Positions 6,097 to 15,473 of a DNA stretch of 51,106 nt are shown piece after piece (the first letter of the stretch is position 1; every line of letters starts with the position of its first letter). Below the pieces are notes generated by a model. The model searched no databases. It was not told the origin of the DNA and saw only the letters and a list, made by a program, of their open reading frames with translations. Source of the stretch: Patescibacteria group bacterium. Lineage in GTDB: Bacteria; Patescibacteriota; Patescibacteriia; Magasanikbacterales; GWA2-37-8. The position numbers and the translations under genes were made by a program. The stretch lies in contig JAQWDH010000001.1 of the NCBI GenBank assembly GCA_028705565.1, positions 99,138 through 150,243 on the forward strand, written 5' to 3'.

Positions 6097-8562
6097 TTAT
6101 AAAATTGTGACGCTCGCGGCCGTGTCGCCTTCTTCTTTAAATCGCATTAAGCGCACGCCTTGCGTGGCGCGTCCAAGCGTGGGAATTGATTTGAAAGGCA
6201 GTCGGATTACCTGTCCTTTTGAAGACATTATAATCAAGTCGCGTTCTTTAACTTCGTCAACATTAATAACGCGCGCGTGGATAAGTTTGCCTGTTTTTTC
6301 TGTTACTGCCGCGGTTTTTATTCCGCTTCCTCCGCGTCCTTGCACTTTATATTGAGAAATAGGTGTAAGCTTTCCAAGACCGTGTCCGCTTACGATTAAA
6401 AATTCCATTGCTTTATTTTTCGGGTCAACGATATCCATGCCGATTATTTCATCGTTTCCATGCAGGCGCATTCCGCGCACGCCGCTCGCTGTCCGACCCA
6501 TCGGACGGACATCTTTTTCTTTGAAACGAATAGCCTGCCCTTCCACCGTGGCGATCATAATTTCGTCGCTTCCGGTGGACGGTTTTACCCATTCTAAACT
6601 GTCATTCGGTTTTAATTTAAGCGAGATAAGTCCATTCCGCCTTACATTGGAAAAATCTTCCAAAGCCGTCTTTTTTATGAGTCCATGCGTGGTTGCCATT
6701 ACAAGATATTTTATGTTTTCAAGCTCATTCATCGCCAGAAGCGCGGATATTTTTTCGTTCGGGGCAAGCTGGAGAAAATTCACAAGCGCCTGTCCTTTGG
6801 CCGTGCGCGATCCGGCGGGAATCTCAAAAGCCGGCAATTGGAATACTCGTCCGCGAGTGGTAAAGAAAAGTATATTGTCATGCGTGTTCGTGGTTAAAAG
6901 ATGCGCGACAGTATCTTCTTCCTTTGTGGTGACGCCGATAACTCCCTTGCCGCCGCGCGCCTGTTGTTGAAAAGTGTCGGTCGGAACTCGTTTGATATAT
7001 CCGTCGTTCGTGATGATTACGATTGTAGGTTCGTTCGGAACCAAATCTTCCACCGTGAATTCTTTAATTCCGTGAGGAATGATTTGTGTTTTTCTTTCCT
7101 CTCCGAATTTGTCTTTAATTTCCTGGGTTTCTTTTTTTATAATCTGCATTATTTTTGTTTTGGAAGCCAAAAGCGATTCCAATTCTTTTATCAGCGTTTT
7201 CTTTTCTTTTAATTCGTCTTCAATTTTTTGTTGTTCCAAATTTGCGAGCTGTTGCAACTTCATTTCCAAAATAGCCGTCGCTTGCTTGTCGGTGAATTTA
7301 AATTTGGATATCAAATTTTTTTTCGCCTCGTCTTTGTCCTCTGACGACCTGATTGTTTTTATGACAGCGTCTATTTTATCCAACGCTATTTTCAAGCCCT
7401 CTAAAATGTGAGCGCGGTCTTTCGCTTTTTCCAATTCAAACAACGCGCGTCTGCGCGCGACTTCTTCCCTGAATTTGATAAATTCCGCGATGATATCTTT
7501 AATGTTTAAAACGCGTGGTTGGATTCCGTCTATAAGGGCCAAAAGATTCACGTGAAAAGTCGTCTGTAATTCAGTAAGCTGAAAAAGTTTATTTAAAACT
7601 TTTTTCGGATAAGAATCTTTTTTGAGTTCTATCACAATGCGCACACCGTCCTTGTTTGATTCGTCGCGCAGGTCTTTGATTCCGTCAATTTTCTTTTCTT
7701 GCACCAAATCCGCGATTTTTTCTATGAGCGTTGCCTTATTCACTTGGTACGGAACCTCGTTTACAATTATTTGAAAATGTCCGGATTTTGTTTCTTGAAT
7801 ATCAGCTTTTGCGCGCATCACGATGCCGCCCTTGCCCGTGGCGTAAGCCGTATAAATATCTTTTTTATTGTAAATTATGCCTCCGGTCGGAAAATCAGGC
7901 CCTTTGATTATTTCCGTTAGTTCTTCCATTGTGATTTTCGGTTCATCAATCATTTTTATAATCCCGTCGCATAATTCCTTAAGATTGTTTGGTGGAATGG
8001 AAGTCGCCATGCCAACGGCGATGCCCATCGTTCCGTTCAAAAGCAATTGCGGAATTTTTGCTGGCAGAACAGTCGGTTCAATATGCGAGCCGTCATAGTT
8101 TGGAATGAAATTGACGGTATTTTTGTCAATGTCAAAAAGCATTTCTTCCGCCAGTGAAGTTAATTTGGCTTCGGTATAACGCATCGCGGCCGCGCTGTCG
8201 CCGTCCATGGACCCGAAGTTACCTTGCCCGTGCACGAGGGTTTGACGCATGGAAAAACTTTGCGCCATGCGAACCATGGAATCGTAAATCGCGGAGTCGC
8301 CGTGTGGGTGATATTTTGCCATCACCTCGCCGACCACGTGGGCTGATTTACGGAATTTTGCCGTGTGGCGAAGACCTATATTCCACATAGCGTAAAGAAT
8401 GCGTCTGTGCACTGGCTTTAAACCATCGCGAACATCGGGAAGCGCGCGAGAAACAATAACGCTCATGGCGTATTCCAAATAAGATTGTTTCATTTCGTTT
8501 TCAATCGGAGTTTTGGTTATTTGTCCGATATTTTCCTCCCGCTTGATTTCTTCTGCTGCCAT
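6097..8562 (-). CDS. gyrA: DNA gyrase subunit A
   Basis: The cutting and rejoining subunit of gyrase, 821 residues from the chosen ATG. The winged-helix region contains [13 protein letters not shown] with Ser90 and Asp94, the positions that matter for quinolone binding, in their wild-type state. The catalytic tyrosine is in [10 protein letters not shown] (Tyr129). The C-terminal beta-pinwheel carries a GyrA box QARGGKG, which marks gyrase rather than topoisomerase IV. The reading frame could start at 8613, but that would overlap the upstream gene by 47 bases; ATG 8562 lies 4 bases past its stop. It is the last gene of a three-gene operon. gyrB is separate at 38200. Confidence 0.97.
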   Translation of the reverse strand: MAAEEIKREENIGQITKTPIENEMKQSYLEYAMSVIVSRALPDVRDGLKPVHRRILYAMWNIGLRHTAKFRKSAHVVGEVMAKYHPHGDSAIYDSMVRMAQSFSMRQTLVHGQGNFGSMDGDSAAAMRYTEAKLTSLAEEMLFDIDKNTVNFIPNYDGSHIEPTVLPAKIPQLLLNGTMGIAVGMATSIPPNNLKELCDGIIKMIDEPKITMEELTEIIKGPDFPTGGIIYNKKDIYTAYATGKGGIVMRAKADIQETKSGHFQIIVNEVPYQVNKATLIEKIADLVQEKKIDGIKDLRDESNKDGVRIVIELKKDSYPKKVLNKLFQLTELQTTFHVNLLALIDGIQPRVLNIKDIIAEFIKFREEVARRRALFELEKAKDRAHILEGLKIALDKIDAVIKTIRSSEDKDEAKKNLISKFKFTDKQATAILEMKLQQLANLEQQKIEDELKEKKTLIKELESLLASKTKIMQIIKKETQEIKDKFGEERKTQIIPHGIKEFTVEDLVPNEPTIVIITNDGYIKRVPTDTFQQQARGGKGVIGVTTKEEDTVAHLLTTNTHDNILFFTTRGRVFQLPAFEIPAGSRTAKGQALVNFLQLAPNEKISALLAMNELENIKYLVMATTHGLIKKTALEDFSNVRRNGLISLKLKPNDSLEWVKPSTGSDEIMIATVEGQAIRFKEKDVRPMGRTASGVRGMRLHGNDEIIGMDIVDPKNKAMEFLIVSGHGLGKLTPISQYKVQGRGGSGIKTAAVTEKTGKLIHARVINVDEVKERDLIIMSSKGQVIRLPFKSIPTLGRATQGVRLMRFKEEGDTAASVTIL

Positions 8563-8566
8563 AAGT

Positions 8567-8992
8567 TTATTTTTTATTGATGGATGAAGTGGCGGCTGAA
8601 TCGGCCGCGGCATTATTTAAAATTTGTGAAACGACATCTTTTATTTGCGTGGCGATAAGCAATTTTTGCAGTTCGTTTTCTTTTGTTTCCGAGAACAAAT
8701 TATTCAAATCTTTTTGCGCGCTATTGATTATTTCATTCTCCGGACTTTTATTCCATTGTATTCCAGAAAGTTTGATTTTGAAAGACCACGCGGCGATAAA
8801 AAAAATAATCACGGAAAATCCCGCGGCTCCTATCCACATCCATTTTTTGGCTGTTGTTTTTTTTCGCGCGCGAGTTATCAAGAATTCGTTTTTATTTTCA
8901 TCGGACTCCGCTATTTTTATGTTATTAAAAATCAATCCGGGCATTTCTTCTTCTTTTTTTCGCGCGTCATTTGTTTTATTTCTTAAGGCCAT
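8567..8992 (-). CDS. Hypothetical single-pass membrane protein
   Basis: A 141-residue protein of unknown family. A basic cytoplasmic stretch ([11 protein letters not shown]) precedes one membrane helix (about 50-70, [19 protein letters not shown]). About 70 polar, probably helical residues follow outside the membrane. It lies 7 bases after the MBL-like gene and 4 bases before gyrA, so all three are co-transcribed. The link to gyrA is probably only operonic. Confidence 0.75.
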   Translation of the reverse strand: MALRNKTNDARKKEEEMPGLIFNNIKIAESDENKNEFLITRARKKTTAKKWMWIGAAGFSVIIFFIAAWSFKIKLSGIQWNKSPENEIINSAQKDLNNLFSETKENELQKLLIATQIKDVVSQILNNAAADSAATSSINKK

Positions 8993-8999
8993 AAAATAT

Positions 9000-9614
9000 T
9001 TATGATTCTTTTTCCAAAATCAAAAGTTTTGTTTGTTCCTGCGGCAAATCTTTCTTTTTAATAATGACTTTATTTTCCGCGTTTTCCGGAAGCAGTCCGG
9101 ATTCAGACGCAAATTTGGCGGAGGTGTCAGAGTCGGGTTCGTTGTCGCATTTTAATCCGAGCGGGATTACAATTCTCGGCTCCAAAGTTGAAACGAGCAA
9201 AGACGCGATTTTCGCGTCTAGATATTTTTTTTCGCCGACCGGAATAAAAAGAATGTCGGCGTTCATAATTTTTTCAATAACATCGTCCGAAGGTTTGACG
9301 GAAATTTTTCCCAAATGCACCAAATTCATACCCTCGGCGTGTATTTTAAATATGATATTTTCGTTTCCGTCGGGAATGGAATAAATCATTATGTTTTTTA
9401 CCTCGTTTTCTCCAAGCGCGGAAACCATAAATGGGTCCTGCGAAAGAGTTACCGCGTTGTCAACGCCGTTGGAAAACAAAGCGATGTCGGGACTTAAACT
9501 GCGTGGAAACACTCCTGTTTTCGGTTTATAGCCGTCTATAAGTATTGTTACATCCGTGTCCAAATTTTTTGTTTGCAATTTGACGCAGGTTTGACCGAGC
9601 CAGCTGATATGCAT
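9000..9614 (-). CDS. Metallo-beta-lactamase-fold protein without metal ligands
   Basis: The protein (204 residues from ATG 9614) resembles the UlaG-type MBL fold. It begins MHISWLGQTCVKLQ, where the family has a WLGHSC-like start, and ends with LEPRIVIPLGLK. The HxHxDH zinc motif is missing: the matching stretch reads LFSNGVDNAVTL. The later His/Asp positions are also changed (VHLGKIS). It is probably a catalytically dead relative. The longer reading frame starting at 9737 is rejected because the promoter (9665-9693) lies downstream of that start. First gene of the operon with the membrane protein and gyrA. Confidence 0.75.
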   Translation of the reverse strand: MHISWLGQTCVKLQTKNLDTDVTILIDGYKPKTGVFPRSLSPDIALFSNGVDNAVTLSQDPFMVSALGENEVKNIMIYSIPDGNENIIFKIHAEGMNLVHLGKISVKPSDDVIEKIMNADILFIPVGEKKYLDAKIASLLVSTLEPRIVIPLGLKCDNEPDSDTSAKFASESGLLPENAENKVIIKKKDLPQEQTKLLILEKES

Positions 9615-9664
9615 AAATGTTAAAAGGTTAAAATTCAAATTTGTCATCCTATGATTACCTGTGC

Positions 9665-9693
9665 ATTTTACCAGATTTTTTTGAGTTAGACAA
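9665..9693 (-). promoter_or_regulatory. Promoter of the MBL-like/membrane protein/gyrA operon
   Basis: On the minus strand TTGTCT (9688-9693), 17 bases, TAAAAT (9665-9670). It fixes the MBL-like start at 9614. Confidence 0.65.
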
Positions 9694-9784
9694 GGGGGAA
9701 GATAATCAAAAAATCGTTTTTGGATAAGGTTATCCACTCCTCCGTTGACAAAAACACTCGTTTGTGGTTTGCTACCAAGTAAAT

Positions 9785-9831
9785 TAAGAAATATAGTTCT
9801 TTTATAATAAAATTTTTTAAAAGGAGGAATT
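9785..9831 (+). promoter_or_regulatory. Leader of the 185-residue unknown gene
   Basis: A possible -10 TAAGAA (9785-9790) with TTGTGG 17 bases upstream is followed by AGTTCTTTTATAA (9795-9807), which loosely resembles boxA. A strong AAAGGAGG ribosome site ends 5 bases before the ATG. The promoter is weak by sequence. Confidence 0.4.
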
Positions 9832-10389
9832 ATGGAAAATAATAATGTTCAAGAAAATGAGATTTTTCAAAAGGAAGACGAGTCGAAAACAAAAAAAATA
9901 ATCGTGAAATTAAGTAAAAAATGCTTAATGTTTGTAAATAGTAAGCAAGGAAAAGAAGCCTTGCGGAAGAGTTTTTCCGATTTAGTCCTTGAAAATGAGG
10001 ATTGGCTGGTTGGGGTTTACAACAAGAGTAAAAAACTCATTGCGGTTATTTTGCGAGATAAGAAAAAAGAAAAAGCAGAAGATTTTGCGAAAGAAAAAGT
10101 TACAGGACGATTTTACGCTTGCATTAGAGAATTTTTGGAAAATGGCGAGAGGGGCTGTGAATCTTTAAGAGGAACGAATATTGGTGGTCGGAACCTGGTA
10201 TTTTTTTATGAATTTCCGGCAAGGGAGACGTTGCCGTTTAGTAAAAATTTCAAACTCGTTGAGCCGGCGATAATAGAATTCGGACCACTACAAAAACAAA
10301 AAAATATTTTTAAGGAAGAAATTATTTTGGACAGGTTTGACATCTCAATATTTAAAATAATTAAAAAAGGAAACATTACAGAAGAATAA
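9832..10389 (+). CDS. Hypothetical protein
   Basis: I do not recognise this 185-residue, soluble-looking protein. It is rich in Lys and Glu and has no signal peptide or membrane helix. A middle part (residues 60-130) with alternating hydrophobics (WLVGVYNKSKKLIAVILRD) looks like an alpha/beta domain. It has a very strong Shine-Dalgarno site and its own terminator at 10400-10420. It sits beside a second unknown gene with the same kind of start signal. Confidence 0.7.
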   Translation: MENNNVQENEIFQKEDESKTKKIIVKLSKKCLMFVNSKQGKEALRKSFSDLVLENEDWLVGVYNKSKKLIAVILRDKKKEKAEDFAKEKVTGRFYACIREFLENGERGCESLRGTNIGGRNLVFFYEFPARETLPFSKNFKLVEPAIIEFGPLQKQKNIFKEEIILDRFDISIFKIIKKGNITEE

Positions 10390-10399
10390 CAAAATACAC

Positions 10400-10420
10400 A
10401 CCGCCTTTCGGCGGTTTTTT
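10400..10420 (+). terminator. Rho-independent terminator
   Basis: The stem ACCGCC-TTTC-GGCGGT is followed by TTTTT, 11 bases after the stop codon. Confidence 0.9.
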
Positions 10421-10432
10421 GATATAACAGGC

Positions 10433-10480
10433 TTGACATTTATACGGTTTTATAATAAGATGTTCGCAGTTTTTTGAAAA
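10433..10480 (+). promoter_or_regulatory. Promoter and boxA-like leader of the 421-residue gene
   Basis: TTGACA (10433-10438), 17 bases, TAAGAT (10456-10461). Eight bases on, GTTTTTTGAAAA (10469-10480) differs from the B. subtilis rrn boxA core GTTCTTTGAAAA at one base. A strong AAAGGAGG site precedes the ATG at 10520. Confidence 0.65.
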
Positions 10481-10519
10481 TTAAAATCCGTTATAGGCGG
10501 ACAAAAAAGGAGGAGACAG

Positions 10520-11785
10520 ATGGACGAAAAAGTGTCTGAAAAAATGCTTCCTTTAGAAATAAAGGAAAAAATTGTTGAATCAGTAAACATTATAAAAAAA
10601 GAAATCTGTAAGGAATACATACGGGGATATTTAAAAAAATACTTGACTTTTTACGCGGACAGAATCAAGGAGGGTTCTTTAGAAAAAGAAGGCAGATGTA
10701 TATTATTAGAAAAAGTAGGCAGATATATATTAAACTCAGCTTTTGATTCGTCTGATTTTGGACATATTTCGGTCTTATGGGACATTATGTATTTATGTCC
10801 GGAAGAAGGGGAAAAAATAATGGAAGAATTTTTAAAAGAAGAAATTGCGTCGTTTGAGAGATTAAGTAAGGATATTGAGAATATTAGCGGTTTTTTTAGA
10901 GGCGGCGCTTCTAATCCTAGAAGTCAGGAAAAAGATGTAAAAGATGTATTGGAGAAGAAACTCAGGGATTATCTTTGGTATTATTCAAAATATGAGGAGC
11001 CGGGAATTTTCGGTATCCCCGTATTGTTTCTTAAAAAGTTCATTTCGTGTAAAAAGTTTTTTTTCAGTAGGGAAAATAGGGAGAATATTGAAAAAAACAC
11101 AAAACAAGAATTGAGTAGTTTAGTGCCGGGAAGGCACAAAGAACTGGAGTATTATAATACTCCGGAACATCCTGAAGCTGAAAGTAATGTCGCGCAGGGT
11201 TTGCACGACATAAAAAAAATTATGTTTTTTGGTTTAATAGAAAACTACTCAGCATCCGAAGAACAAATAATGTCTTCGGTTGAGAAGTTGGAAAAAATGA
11301 TTAAATTAAAAAATAAATATAAAGAGGAGCATATGCTGTCTGAGTGCATTTTGTCTGAACTCGTTGCTGAAAACAGAGAGCATCTGAGAAAAATACTTGA
11401 AACATCTCATAAGTCCATTACAATTAAAGAAGAAGAGGAGTACGCATCAAATTATATAAAAATCAAAAAAAATGAAATCGCGTGTGCGATTTCTTTGGAG
11501 CCGGAATACCGCGGTTTGATATCCGCGGGATGCATATTAAAAAAATTAAATTCAGAACTACCAAAAAATTTAATGGGGATTTTTATTGATGAAGCCGAGG
11601 CGGTAATTAAAAAAATAAAAGAGTCGGAGAGAGAAATAGAAAAGATGGAAAAAATCCATGTTGATGTTTTAAATCCCCAACTTTCCGCCACCTATGTTGT
11701 GGTGGAGGGGACGAGGAACAAGTATCTGGGTAATTTTTTGAAACTTGTTCCTGTGGTAGCGGACTTAAAAAGGATTTTTTGTTAG
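10520..11785 (+). CDS. Hypothetical helical protein
   Basis: A 421-residue, hydrophilic, mostly helical protein of unknown family. It has no signal peptide or membrane helix. Long Lys/Glu-rich stretches (about 245-310 and 360-390) look like coiled coil. An aromatic segment (about 150-190, YLWYYSKYEEPGIFGIP) may form a small folded core. The start is certain from AAAGGAGG 5 bases upstream. It is a single gene with promoter, boxA-like leader and terminator. It may be related in regulation, not in sequence, to the preceding unknown gene. Confidence 0.7.
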   Translation: MDEKVSEKMLPLEIKEKIVESVNIIKKEICKEYIRGYLKKYLTFYADRIKEGSLEKEGRCILLEKVGRYILNSAFDSSDFGHISVLWDIMYLCPEEGEKIMEEFLKEEIASFERLSKDIENISGFFRGGASNPRSQEKDVKDVLEKKLRDYLWYYSKYEEPGIFGIPVLFLKKFISCKKFFFSRENRENIEKNTKQELSSLVPGRHKELEYYNTPEHPEAESNVAQGLHDIKKIMFFGLIENYSASEEQIMSSVEKLEKMIKLKNKYKEEHMLSECILSELVAENREHLRKILETSHKSITIKEEEEYASNYIKIKKNEIACAISLEPEYRGLISAGCILKKLNSELPKNLMGIFIDEAEAVIKKIKESEREIEKMEKIHVDVLNPQLSATYVVVEGTRNKYLGNFLKLVPVVADLKRIFC

Positions 11786-11799
11786 GTGTATAAAAATAT

Positions 11800-11834
11800 A
11801 CCCGCGTCGTGTTTAAACACAGCGCGGGTTTTTT
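11800..11834 (+). terminator. Rho-independent terminator
   Basis: The outer stem ACCCGCG/CGCGGGT encloses the palindrome GTGTTTAAACAC and is followed by TTTTT. Confidence 0.88.
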
Positions 11835-11845
11835 AATATGGATAC

Positions 11846-11874
11846 TTGACAGAATTTTGAATAATTGGTATAAT
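11846..11874 (+). promoter_or_regulatory. Consensus promoter of rpsA
   Basis: TTGACA (11846-11851), exactly 17 bases, TATAAT (11869-11874). This is a perfect sigma-70 consensus and indicates high expression. Confidence 0.92.
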
Positions 11875-11880
11875 CACTCC

Positions 11881-11988
11881 GCGTAAAATTTATGTTTATT
11901 TATCCTTCTTCGCGAAAGCCGTTTAAGCTGGCGCGCGGCAGGGCTCGTCCTTGAATTTTCAAGACGGGTTAAGAGATTTTTTTTATTT
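11881..11988 (+). promoter_or_regulatory. Structured leader of rpsA
   Basis: The ~105-base leader contains two hairpins. One is CGCG-AAA-GCC paired with GGC-G-CGCG (11911-11937). The other has CTCGTC and TTGA paired with TCAA and GACGGG (11944-11968) with one bulged C. There is no Shine-Dalgarno site. Autogenous control by S1, as in other bacteria, is possible but not shown. Confidence 0.45.
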
Positions 11989-13278
11989 ATGTCAGAAGCA
12001 GACAAGGGATTAAAACAAAATTTTAAAACCCTTTTGCAGAATTATCCGATAAATTTTCCAAAAGCCGGGGATACTGTGAAAGGACAAATTCTCGCCATTG
12101 ACAAAGGCGAAATTAAGATTGACATCAATGGCATCGCCATTGGAGTTGTTCGCGGTCCGGAACTTTTTATTGAATCGCGCGAATATGGAAGTTTAAAAGT
12201 CGGCGATGAAGCCGAAGCCACGGTTTTGGAAGAAGAAAATGAAAATGGAGAAATGGAATTGTCATTCCGCGCCGCCGGTCAAAGGCATGTGTGGGATAAT
12301 TTGGAAAAATTGATTAAAAGCGGCATAACCATCAAATCGCGCGTTATTTCCGCGAACAAGGGCGGTTTGATGATGCAGGTGGACGCGGTAGCCGGTTTTA
12401 TGCCGGTTTCACAATTAAGCCCGGAGCATTATCCGAGAGTGGCCGGGGGCGATAAAGACCGTATTTTGGAAAAATTGAAAGAAATCATCGGCAAAGAATT
12501 GGAAGTGAAAGTTATAGACGCTAACGAGAGGGACGAAAAATTAATCGTTTCTGAAAAAGCTGTTTGGGAAGACGCGCAAAAAGCCGTTTTGGAGTCGTAT
12601 AAAATAGGCGACATAGTTGATGGCGAAGTAAGCGCTCTCACTCCGTTCGGAGCTTTCATTAAATTCGGCGAAGGTTTGGAAGGGTTGATTCATATTTCTG
12701 AAATAGCGTGGCAGAGAATCTCGCACCCGCGCGAGATATTGAAAGTCGGCGATAACATCAAAGCTCAAATCATCCAGTTGGATCGTTCCAAAATATATCT
12801 ATCCATCAAGAGATTGGTGGAAGATCCGTGGAAGTCCGCCAAGGCCAAATACAAGGTTAATGACAAAGTAAAAGGCAAGGTCGTGAAAATAGAGCCGTAT
12901 GGTTTGATGATAGCGTTGGACAATGAAATTCACGGTTTGGCGCACATCTCCGAGCTCTCCGACGAACCTATTGATGATATCGCCAACAAATTTAAAATGG
13001 GTGAAGAATACGAATTTGAGATTTTGTCCTTGGAACCGTCAGAGCACCGTTTGGGTTTGAAAATCGCTGGCGTAAAAGGTAAAATAGTCAAAGAAGAAAA
13101 GAAAGAAAAAGAGAATGCCAAAGAAGCTGTAGAAGAAAAAGCTGAAGTAAAAGAAGCTGAAGACAAAAAGCCGGAAGAAGATTTGGCGAAGAAAAAAGAA
13201 AAAAAGGCAAAGAAAGAAAAAGTTGAAATTGTGGCGGAAGTTGAAACCGCGACAGAAGAAAAAACAGAAGAAAAATAA
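11989..13278 (+). CDS. rpsA: 30S ribosomal protein bS1
   Basis: It binds mRNA and helps translation start. The 429 residues contain four S1 (OB-fold) domains: about 25-95, 110-180, 200-270 and 285-355. The third is the most typical (GEVSALTPFGAFIKFGEGLEGLIHISE). A Lys/Glu/Ala-rich disordered tail of about 70 residues follows. Four domains is shorter than the six of E. coli. Strong consensus promoter, structured leader, own terminator. Confidence 0.96.
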   Translation: MSEADKGLKQNFKTLLQNYPINFPKAGDTVKGQILAIDKGEIKIDINGIAIGVVRGPELFIESREYGSLKVGDEAEATVLEEENENGEMELSFRAAGQRHVWDNLEKLIKSGITIKSRVISANKGGLMMQVDAVAGFMPVSQLSPEHYPRVAGGDKDRILEKLKEIIGKELEVKVIDANERDEKLIVSEKAVWEDAQKAVLESYKIGDIVDGEVSALTPFGAFIKFGEGLEGLIHISEIAWQRISHPREILKVGDNIKAQIIQLDRSKIYLSIKRLVEDPWKSAKAKYKVNDKVKGKVVKIEPYGLMIALDNEIHGLAHISELSDEPIDDIANKFKMGEEYEFEILSLEPSEHRLGLKIAGVKGKIVKEEKKEKENAKEAVEEKAEVKEAEDKKPEEDLAKKKEKKAKKEKVEIVAEVETATEEKTEEK

Positions 13279-13295
13279 ACTAAACCAAATAAAGT

Positions 13296-13333
13296 AAAAA
13301 AACTCTCCTTGGTTGAATCTGGGAGAGTTTTTT
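13296..13333 (+). terminator. Terminator of rpsA
   Basis: The stem AAAAAACTCTCC/GGAGAGTTTTTT around a 13-base loop lies 18 bases after the rpsA stop. Confidence 0.88.
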
Positions 13334-13422
13334 AATCCGTTGGACTTTTGACAAAACCGTCAATAGGACTATGGAGCCAGCCATCCATCGTCCGTTGACC
13401 GCGGGGAAAAAATAAGCTAAAA

Positions 13423-13455
13423 TATAATCAAGTTTATCCGGCGCGCTTTGCCGGG
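13423..13455 (+). promoter_or_regulatory. -10 box and small hairpin before ftsH
   Basis: TATAAT at 13423-13428 lacks a good -35 at normal distance. The hairpin CCGGC/GCCGG (13438-13454), followed by GTTTTA, lies in the leader and could attenuate transcription. Confidence 0.4.
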
Positions 13456-13485
13456 TTTTATGAAATTTATACATATTTTTTATTT

Positions 13486-15330
13486 ATGAAAAATTTTTTT
13501 AAAAATTTTATAACCGTTTTTTTGATGTTGTTGATTGTGGCGAGTATTTTGAGTTTGGTTAAATTTGACGAGAACAAAAAAGTTGAACAGATAAGCGTGA
13601 GCAAACTGGTAGAAGAAATAAATTCCGGTTTGGTGAAAAAAGTTTCCATTGAGGGAGACCAAATGAAAATTGAATTGAAAGATGAAAATGCGTCGCAGCA
13701 AACGGCGAAAAAAGAATCGTTTGAATCATTTGGAGATATTTTGAAAAATTACGGCGCGAACGAAGAAGCGAAAAAACAAATTGAAATTGAAATAAAAGCC
13801 GAAAGTTCATGGAAGTTTTGGGCCGCCAATTTAATTCCGGCTCTTTTGCCGTTGATTGTTTTAGTCGCCTTTTTTTATTTTATGAGCCGAGGAGTGCAGG
13901 GCGTGAACAATAAAGCAATGGGTTTTGGGCAAAGCAATCCGCGTAAAACAGGTCCGGATTCAAAACATAAAATCACTTTTAAAGATGTTGCCGGAGCCGC
14001 GGAATCAAAGCAAGAACTAATTGAAATCGTGGATTTTTTGAAAGACCCGAAAAAATTCACCGCAATGGGCGCGAAAATTCCAAAAGGCGTTTTGTTGATG
14101 GGCAACCCAGGAACAGGCAAGACACTCCTCGCGAAGGCCGTTGCCGGAGAAGCAGGCGTGCCATTCTTTCACATGTCAGGTTCTGAATTTGTGGAAATGT
14201 TCGTCGGCGTTGGAGCTTCCCGCGTGCGCGATTTGTTCACAAAAGCCAAGAAGGCGGCGCCGGCAATTGTTTTTATTGATGAAATAGACGCGGTCGGGCG
14301 CAGGCGCGGAGCAGGTCTCGGAGGCGGGCATGATGAAAGGGAACAAACATTAAACCAAATTCTCGTGGAAATGGACGGTTTTGACCCGAATCTTGGCGTG
14401 ATTGTCATAGCCGCGACCAATAGACCGGATGTTTTGGATCCGGCGCTTTTACGACCGGGGCGTTTTGACAGGCGTGTGGTTTTGGATATGCCTGACATCA
14501 GAGACAGAGAAGAAATTTTAAAAATTCACGCGGCCAACAAACCGCTTGCCAAAGAAGTTTCTTTGCGTAAAATTGCCGAGCGCACACCAGGATTTTCCGG
14601 AGCTGATTTGGCGAATCTTTTAAATGAAGCTGCTATTTTAGCGGTGCGAAGAGGACTTAAAAAAGTTGGAGAACCGGAAATTTTGGAGAGTGTTGAGAAA
14701 GTACTCCTTGGACCTGAACGCAAACACAGGGTAATCAGCGAAAAAGAAAAAAAGATGACCGCTTATCACGAAGCAGGTCATGCTGTGGCTGGATATTTTT
14801 CTCCGCATTGCGACCCTGTGCGAAAAGTTTCCATAATCGGACGCGGGCAGGCAGGCGGATATACTTTAAAAATGCCCTCGGAAGACAAGTATTACCATAC
14901 GCTGGCGCAATTTAAAGATGAATTAACGATGATGCTCGGCGGTTATGCGGCAGAGAAAATGATATTTGGCAAAGATATGATTTCAACCGGTCCGGCATCT
15001 GATTTGAGAAGCGCGACGCAAACAGCTAAAGATATGGTTACCCGTTACGGAATGAGTGAAAAACTCGGTCCGAGAACTTTCGGCGAACACACGGATTTGA
15101 TATTTTTAGGACGCGACATCACCGAGCAAAAAGATTACAGCGAAAAAGTGGCGGAATTGATTGACAAAGAAGTGGTTGATTTGGTTGAAACCGCGGAAAA
15201 ATCGGCTGAGAAAATTTTGATTGAACGCAGGGCTGAGCTTGATAAAATGGTGGAAATACTTTTGGAAAAAGAAACGATTGAGCAGGATGAAATCATCGCG
15301 ATTTTGGAAGAAAAAACAGTTGCCGCGTAG
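13486..15330 (+). CDS. ftsH: ATP-dependent zinc metalloprotease FtsH
   Basis: A membrane-anchored AAA+ protease for quality control of membrane and regulatory proteins. The 614 residues show membrane helix 1 (about 5-24), a small outer domain, helix 2 (about 113-133) and Walker A GNPGTGKT (206-213). Walker B IVFIDEID, the second region of homology ([19 protein letters not shown]) and the zinc-binding HEAGH (428-432) follow. Length is normal. The start follows TTTATTT without a Shine-Dalgarno site. Monocistronic, with terminator at 15346-15380. Confidence 0.97.
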   Translation: MKNFFKNFITVFLMLLIVASILSLVKFDENKKVEQISVSKLVEEINSGLVKKVSIEGDQMKIELKDENASQQTAKKESFESFGDILKNYGANEEAKKQIEIEIKAESSWKFWAANLIPALLPLIVLVAFFYFMSRGVQGVNNKAMGFGQSNPRKTGPDSKHKITFKDVAGAAESKQELIEIVDFLKDPKKFTAMGAKIPKGVLLMGNPGTGKTLLAKAVAGEAGVPFFHMSGSEFVEMFVGVGASRVRDLFTKAKKAAPAIVFIDEIDAVGRRRGAGLGGGHDEREQTLNQILVEMDGFDPNLGVIVIAATNRPDVLDPALLRPGRFDRRVVLDMPDIRDREEILKIHAANKPLAKEVSLRKIAERTPGFSGADLANLLNEAAILAVRRGLKKVGEPEILESVEKVLLGPERKHRVISEKEKKMTAYHEAGHAVAGYFSPHCDPVRKVSIIGRGQAGGYTLKMPSEDKYYHTLAQFKDELTMMLGGYAAEKMIFGKDMISTGPASDLRSATQTAKDMVTRYGMSEKLGPRTFGEHTDLIFLGRDITEQKDYSEKVAELIDKEVVDLVETAEKSAEKILIERRAELDKMVEILLEKETIEQDEIIAILEEKTVAA

Positions 15331-15345
15331 CTCGTTTAACAAAAA

Positions 15346-15380
15346 AACAAAAAGCATTCACAGATTGGATGCTTTTTGTT
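15346..15380 (+). terminator. Terminator of ftsH
   Basis: A perfect 12-bp stem AACAAAAAGCAT/ATGCTTTTTGTT with an 11-base loop, 15 bases after the stop. Confidence 0.85.
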
Positions 15381-15473
15381 TTTATTTATGATATAATAAT
15401 TGTATCAGTTTTTAATAAATCCATTTCCTTAAAAATTATTTAAAAATTAAAAATTTCGTATTATTCGTATTAT

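Noticed and set aside
8563-8613. N-terminal extension of GyrA ([10 protein letters not shown]...)
   Set aside because: It would overlap the upstream coding gene by 47 bases and has no counterpart in GyrA proteins.
9615-9737. N-terminal extension of the MBL-like protein
   Set aside because: A TTGTCT-N17-TAAAAT promoter at 9665-9693 lies inside it, and the first residues matching the family start at the ATG at 9614.
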